The notes under the pieces: generated by a model | Told to the model about the DNA's origin: nothing | What the model saw: the letters and a program-made list of their open reading frames with translations, nothing else | Databases searched by the model: none | From: Anaerolineales bacterium | GTDB lineage: Bacteria; Chloroflexota; Anaerolineae; Anaerolineales; E44-bin32 | DNA: 8,912 nt | NCBI GenBank assembly: GCA_011772595.1 | Contig: WVZH01000312.1 | Coordinates: 15,929-24,840 of the forward strand | Direction of reading: 5' to 3' | Program-made: the position numbers and the translations under genes | In this document: in pieces, positions 6,218-8,912 of the stretch | How the letters are laid out: each line of letters opens with the position of its first letter | How positions within the stretch are numbered: the stretch's first letter is position 1

Positions 6218-7792
6218 ATGGAAACAACACAAACGTCGAAAACGATCCATAAAATGACGAACCCGACGCCAGTCGTGCGCTGGAAGAAAGCACTCAAGAA
6301 AGCTTTTTGGTTAACCGCGGGACTGGCAATATTGGCACTCCTGCCTCTGGTTTTGGTTTCCTTGGGGTACATGTATTATCGAACGTTCGGCCTCATTATG
6401 CCCGGGGTTCGTGTGAGGGGTATGCCTCTAGAAGGATTGACTGTCGATCAGGCGGTTAGCGAATTAGATCGGGTCTGGAACCAAGAGTTCCGCATCACAG
6501 CTGTGGACAACATGGATGCCAACCGTGTATGGATTGTGTCCCCGGCTGAGTTTGGTCTGGGTGTTGATCCACACGCCACTGCGACACAGGCCTATTCGGT
6601 CGGACGTGGGGAAGGTTTGATTTCTGGGATTGCGACCTGGCTGCATGGATTCCGGGAGCACAAAGAGATCACACCTTGGGTCTATCTCAACACCGGCGCA
6701 GCCAAGTTGGGGCTCGAACACTGGTCGCAAGTTCTCGCGATCCCATCCGTCGAAGGCGAGTTGTCCATCCACAATGGTGAAGTAGCTCAGCAAAGCGGAG
6801 AGGACGGCGTAGCGTTGGACCTCGAAGCAAGTCTCGCCTTGCTAATTGCCGATCCTTCGGCGATCTTACTAGAATATAGGTTTGTGCCACTCATGACGGT
6901 TCCTGTGGCGCCTGCGATTCTCGATGTTTCCGCAACTGCTGCAGAGATCGAGAATTTGCTTGCAGCAGATATCGCACTCCGCGCCTTTGATCCCATCAGC
7001 GGCGAGCACTTCGAATGGCGCCCTGCTCGCGTAATCGTCGCCTCCTGGCTCGACCTGCAACGACTCGAGAAGACCTACACCTTCGGCATCGACGACTCAC
7101 AGATCAACAGGTATCTGGATTCTCTCGACAACGCGATTGGCGCGGAACGCACCTTCGATCACGAGAACGCCCTCACGAACCTCAAACTGGAAATAGGCGG
7201 AAGCTCGGCAGAGCCACTCTTGATTCATTATCTTCCCACGACATACAGAGTTAAACCTGGTGACAACCTTGTCTCCATAGGCTTTAAAGTCGGCATGCCG
7301 TATTGGCGGCTGTTGGATGAGAACCCCGTGGTGGCGAGAAGGGGATTGCGCGTCGGGGAGACGATCATCGTTCCTGCAAAGGATGTGCTCCTTGATCTAC
7401 CGATCGTGATGGATAAACGGATTGTCATCAGTATTCGTGAGCAGAAAATGTGGGTTTACCAAGATGGCAATTTGATCAAAGAGAACATCGTCAGCACGGG
7501 AATCAGCAAATCTCCGACGCTGCCGGGAGTCTTCCAAATACGCACGCACATTCCCAACGCATACGCATCGATATGGGATCTATATATGCCGCATTTCTTG
7601 GGGATCTACTATGCGACACCGGATCTATTGAACGGGATTCACGGTTTACCACTATTATCCAGTGGGGAGCGCCTGTGGGCTGATGTATTGGGGAGGCCTG
7701 CGTCCTATGGATGCATCATTCTTGATTTATACTCGGCAGCCGAGCTCTACAACTGGGCCGAGGACGGTGTGATCGTTGAGATTCAAAAGTAG
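6218..7792 (+). CDS. Membrane-anchored L,D-transpeptidase (PG_binding_4-like, LysM, YkuD)
   Basis: The protein has 524 residues. A basic N-terminus (RWKKALKK, 21-28) precedes one membrane helix (about 29-54), giving a signal anchor with the rest outside the membrane. Residues about 62-335 resemble the peptidoglycan-binding-4 (VanW-associated) type, with GVRVRGMPLEGLTVDQAV (63-80) and GEDGVALDLEASLALL (194-209). A LysM module spans 342-387 (YRVKPGDNLVSI ... LRVGETIIVPA). The YkuD catalytic domain covers 400-522, with REQKMWVYQDG (407-417), HG (475-476) and SYGC (496-499), where C499 is the expected nucleophile. Such enzymes form 3-3 cross-links in peptidoglycan or attach proteins to it. The usual motif is SHGC; here the histidine next to the nucleophile is tyrosine and the usual following Asn/Arg is also missing. 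The chosen ATG has GGAAG only three bases upstream; M13 is an alternative start. Family assignment is firm, activity is inferred. Confidence 0.93.
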   Translation: METTQTSKTIHKMTNPTPVVRWKKALKKAFWLTAGLAILALLPLVLVSLGYMYYRTFGLIMPGVRVRGMPLEGLTVDQAVSELDRVWNQEFRITAVDNMDANRVWIVSPAEFGLGVDPHATATQAYSVGRGEGLISGIATWLHGFREHKEITPWVYLNTGAAKLGLEHWSQVLAIPSVEGELSIHNGEVAQQSGEDGVALDLEASLALLIADPSAILLEYRFVPLMTVPVAPAILDVSATAAEIENLLAADIALRAFDPISGEHFEWRPARVIVASWLDLQRLEKTYTFGIDDSQINRYLDSLDNAIGAERTFDHENALTNLKLEIGGSSAEPLLIHYLPTTYRVKPGDNLVSIGFKVGMPYWRLLDENPVVARRGLRVGETIIVPAKDVLLDLPIVMDKRIVISIREQKMWVYQDGNLIKENIVSTGISKSPTLPGVFQIRTHIPNAYASIWDLYMPHFLGIYYATPDLLNGIHGLPLLSSGERLWADVLGRPASYGCIILDLYSAAELYNWAEDGVIVEIQK

Positions 7793-7860
7793 TCTTTATA
7801 AACTATTAACTTCCTCAAAGCCGCTGCGGTAGTCCGAGGGAATTAACACGATCACGAAAG

Positions 7861-7932
7861 GCCGGGCATGGGAGCCCGGCCTGCTAACGATTGGGGGTAG
7901 GAAGAAAGCAGCAGCGGCTCCCGTGCCGCTGC
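7861..7932. repeat. Hairpins a and b of repeat unit 1, with complementary loops
   Basis: Hairpin a has stem GCCGGGC/GCCCGGC and loop ATGGGA (7868-7873). Hairpin b has stem GCAGCGGC/GCCGCTGC and loop TCCCGT (7919-7924). The loops can pair over six bases with one G-U. Extended, GCATGGGAGCC (7866-7876) can pair with GGCTCCCGTGC (7916-7926) over eleven bases, which would compete with both local hairpins. Confidence 0.6.
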
Positions 7933-7967
7933 GACCAATCGAAGGAATTCTTCCATCCGAGCGGAAT

Positions 7968-8037
7968 CGGGCATGGGAGCCCGGCCTGCGAATGATTGGG
8001 GGTAGGAAGAAAGCAGCAGCGGCTCCCATGCAGCTGC
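7968..8037. repeat. Hairpins a and b of repeat unit 2, with complementary loops
   Basis: Hairpin a is CGGGC-ATGGGA-GCCCG (7968-7983). Hairpin b is GCAGCGGC-TCCCAT-GCAGCTGC (8016-8037) with one G-A mismatch in its stem. The loops ATGGGA (7973-7978) and TCCCAT (8024-8029) are perfect complements. GCATGGGAGCC (7971-7981) and GGCTCCCATGC (8021-8031) form an exact 11-bp inverted repeat. Confidence 0.6.
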
Positions 8038-8071
8038 GACCAATCGAAGGAATACTTCCGTCCGAGCGGAA

Positions 8072-8098
8072 CCGGGCTCGGTAGCCCGGCCTGCTTTT
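8072..8098 (+). terminator. Hairpin of the third partial repeat, possible terminator
   Basis: CCGGGCT (8072-8078) pairs with AGCCCGG (8083-8089) around the tetraloop CGGT. A TTTT run follows at 8095-8098, five bases after the stem. On the plus strand this could end the transpeptidase transcript about 280 bases after its stop codon. The gap before the T run makes a classical intrinsic terminator doubtful. On the minus strand the same stem has no T run after it. Confidence 0.3.
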
Positions 8099-8135
8099 CT
8101 GGAGAAGGAACGATAGTTTCGCATTATTTCTTGAA

Positions 8136-8912
8136 CTACATGGAATAGTCGATGGTTGTAGCAATCCAATCTGGCGCTGGCCGAGGCGCTGGTTTGCGAC
8201 CGTAGAACAGATCGTCGAGCCAGAGTGCTGCACGTCTGGCTATCCAAGAATGGCGGATCATTAAGCGCACGAAGTTGTGCCCAAGATTGTCTGGATGAGA
8301 GTACGGACATACCGTCATACACAATCCACAGTCCGTACCGATGGCATTCCAGTAATGGAAACATCTATTCTCGTCCAATTTCCACCGCAAGCCACCGTCG
8401 ATCTCTTCTCGTTCCCCGAACGGGATCGCCTTGCTCGGGCAGTTCTCCGCACATTTGACACACGAGCGGCAGAAATCGATCATGCCGAGATCCTTGCTAC
8501 GAGCATCGGGGATCAAGGGCATGTCGGTCGTCACAACCCCCAGGCGCACGCGCGGACCGAGATTAGGCGTCATGAGGATACCCATACGACCGATTTCACC
8601 CAGACCGGCGTCTCGAGCCACGAGCGGTGCAATCACTCGGTAGTTGCCGTCGATATGCGCGCGCGCTGGATACCCCAACCTGCGGGCAAAGTTGCTTAAT
8701 TGAATGGCGATCACGGCTCCTTCGACGTATTTGCGCGCCGATTCTAGAACGACCGGCGCAGCGGGAGCGCGCCCCATCATTCGATAATCCATCTCTACAG
8801 TGAACGCGATGGCGAAACGATGTGTCAGATCAATCGGTGTGCCATAGATTCCAGTGCCGCGTCCGATGTGAGAGTAGACGTGCCCAGGTTGTAATTCGGT
8901 GATCCCTACGTT
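8136..8912 (-). CDS. Reductive-dehalogenase-like double [4Fe-4S] protein, C-terminal part (5' end beyond right edge)
   Basis: The visible frame is open from the right edge to TAG (8138-8136): 258 residues. The methionine at 8792 is internal, because the 40 residues before it (including LQPGHVYSHIGRGTGIYGTP) continue the family pattern. Residues about 80-135 show AGLGEIGRMGILMTPNLGP-RVRLGVVTTDMPL, as in cobamide-binding reductive dehalogenases and, more distantly, epoxyqueuosine reductase QueG. The Fe-S region has C148xxCxxCxxxCP (148-159) and C184FHYWNAIGTDC195xxCxxxCP (195-203). The CFxxWxxxGxxC form of the second motif is closer to RdhA than to QueG. Residues 225-250 (ARRAALWLDDLFYG...APDWI) resemble an RdhA-type tail. 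The N-terminus (TAT signal or not) is outside the window, so respiratory and cytoplasmic forms cannot be told apart. No rdhB-like membrane anchor gene lies downstream. Substrate unknown. Confidence 0.78.
   Translation of the reverse strand, partial: NVGITELQPGHVYSHIGRGTGIYGTPIDLTHRFAIAFTVEMDYRMMGRAPAAPVVLESARKYVEGAVIAIQLSNFARRLGYPARAHIDGNYRVIAPLVARDAGLGEIGRMGILMTPNLGPRVRLGVVTTDMPLIPDARSKDLGMIDFCRSCVKCAENCPSKAIPFGEREEIDGGLRWKLDENRCFHYWNAIGTDCGLCMTVCPYSHPDNLGHNFVRLMIRHSWIARRAALWLDDLFYGRKPAPRPAPDWIATTIDYSM

Larger units (their letters stand above)
7861..8095. repeat. Tandem 105-bp repeat array with paired hairpins
   Basis: Two full units (7863-7967 and 7968-8072) are exactly 105 bp each and differ at 7 positions by my alignment. 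A third, partial copy (8073-8095) covers only the first 23 bp, with 3 differences. Each full unit has hairpin a, CGGGC-ATGGGA-GCCCG (seven pairs, 7861-7880, in unit 1), and hairpin b, GCAGCGGC-loop-GCCGCTGC (7911-7932 in unit 1; one mismatch in unit 2). Hairpin b is enclosed by GATTGG/CCAATC (7889-7894 with 7935-7940). The six-base loops of a and b are complementary in both units. The array lies between convergent genes, as REP-type intergenic palindromes often do. No transposase or relative of the unit is visible in the window. Confidence 0.85.
7793..8135. other. Intergenic region between convergent genes, occupied mainly by repeats
   Basis: This is the 343-bp space between the stop of the transpeptidase gene (plus) and the stop of the reductive-dehalogenase-like gene (minus). 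Positions 7793-7860 and 8096-8135 show no recognisable feature; the middle is the tandem repeat array described separately. I see no T-run terminator directly after the transpeptidase stop. Confidence 0.6.

Noticed and set aside
7861..8095. CRISPR array
   Set aside because: The units are contiguous 105-bp copies with no unique spacers between short repeats, and no cas gene is present.
7796..8364. Long minus-strand open frames (7796-8233 and 7852-8364) across the repeat array
   Set aside because: They overlap the end of the reductive-dehalogenase-like gene in other frames, consist largely of translated 105-bp repeat, and are low-complexity, Ala/Arg/Ser-rich and without any domain. They are open because the unit length is divisible by three.
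8136..8912. Epoxyqueuosine reductase QueG
   Set aside because: QueG usually shows a GCDxCQxVCPWN-type second cluster and a different C-terminal extension. The CFxxWxxxGxxCxxCxxVCPYSHP pattern and the HVYSHIGRGTG segment fit the reductive-dehalogenase group better, though a distant relation remains.

Overview
The window is a bacterial chromosomal segment of moderate GC content with single-copy housekeeping, signalling and metabolic genes and no phage or transposase gene. The gene set is a sensor kinase/regulator pair, a three-part FAD/Fe-S oxidase, a REC-PAS-GGDEF protein, a membrane-anchored LysM-YkuD L,D-transpeptidase and a reductive-dehalogenase-like Fe-S protein. It resembles what is found in Chloroflexota (Anaerolineae-like), but this taxonomic guess rests on gene-family impressions only.

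Layout. (1) Positions 1-1241, minus strand: a two-component operon. The OmpR/PhoB-type response regulator (491-1180) overlaps by 8 bp the start of a membrane histidine kinase (498 down to the left edge, incomplete). Upstream of the regulator is a TATAAT -10 box preceded, 11 bp away, by an 18-bp direct repeat that closely matches the PhoB 'Pho box'. This suggests an autoregulated phosphate-starvation system. (2) Positions 1242-1572: non-coding, with two imperfect hairpins and a possible promoter. (3) Positions 1573-4491, plus: a 972-aa fusion of FAD-linked 2-hydroxyacid oxidase, a two-cluster 4Fe-4S module and two CCG (cysteine-rich) domains, similar in architecture to E. coli YdiJ. (4) Positions 4808-6079, plus: REC-PAS-GGDEF diguanylate cyclase with intact GGDEF and I-site. 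(5) Positions 6218-7792, plus: membrane-anchored L,D-transpeptidase with a SYGC rather than SHGC active-site motif. (6) Positions 7861-8095: two complete tandem 105-bp units plus a third partial one. Each complete unit carries two hairpins with complementary loops. (7) Positions 8136-8912, minus: C-terminal 258 residues of a reductive-dehalogenase-like double [4Fe-4S] protein that runs off the right edge, with its 3' end facing the repeats.

The plus-strand genes are separated by 316 and 138 bp, so they are probably separate transcription units rather than one operon. No shared pathway is evident beyond signalling and envelope functions. The two most notable signals are the Pho box in front of the regulator and the 105-bp repeats with potential kissing loops between two convergent genes.
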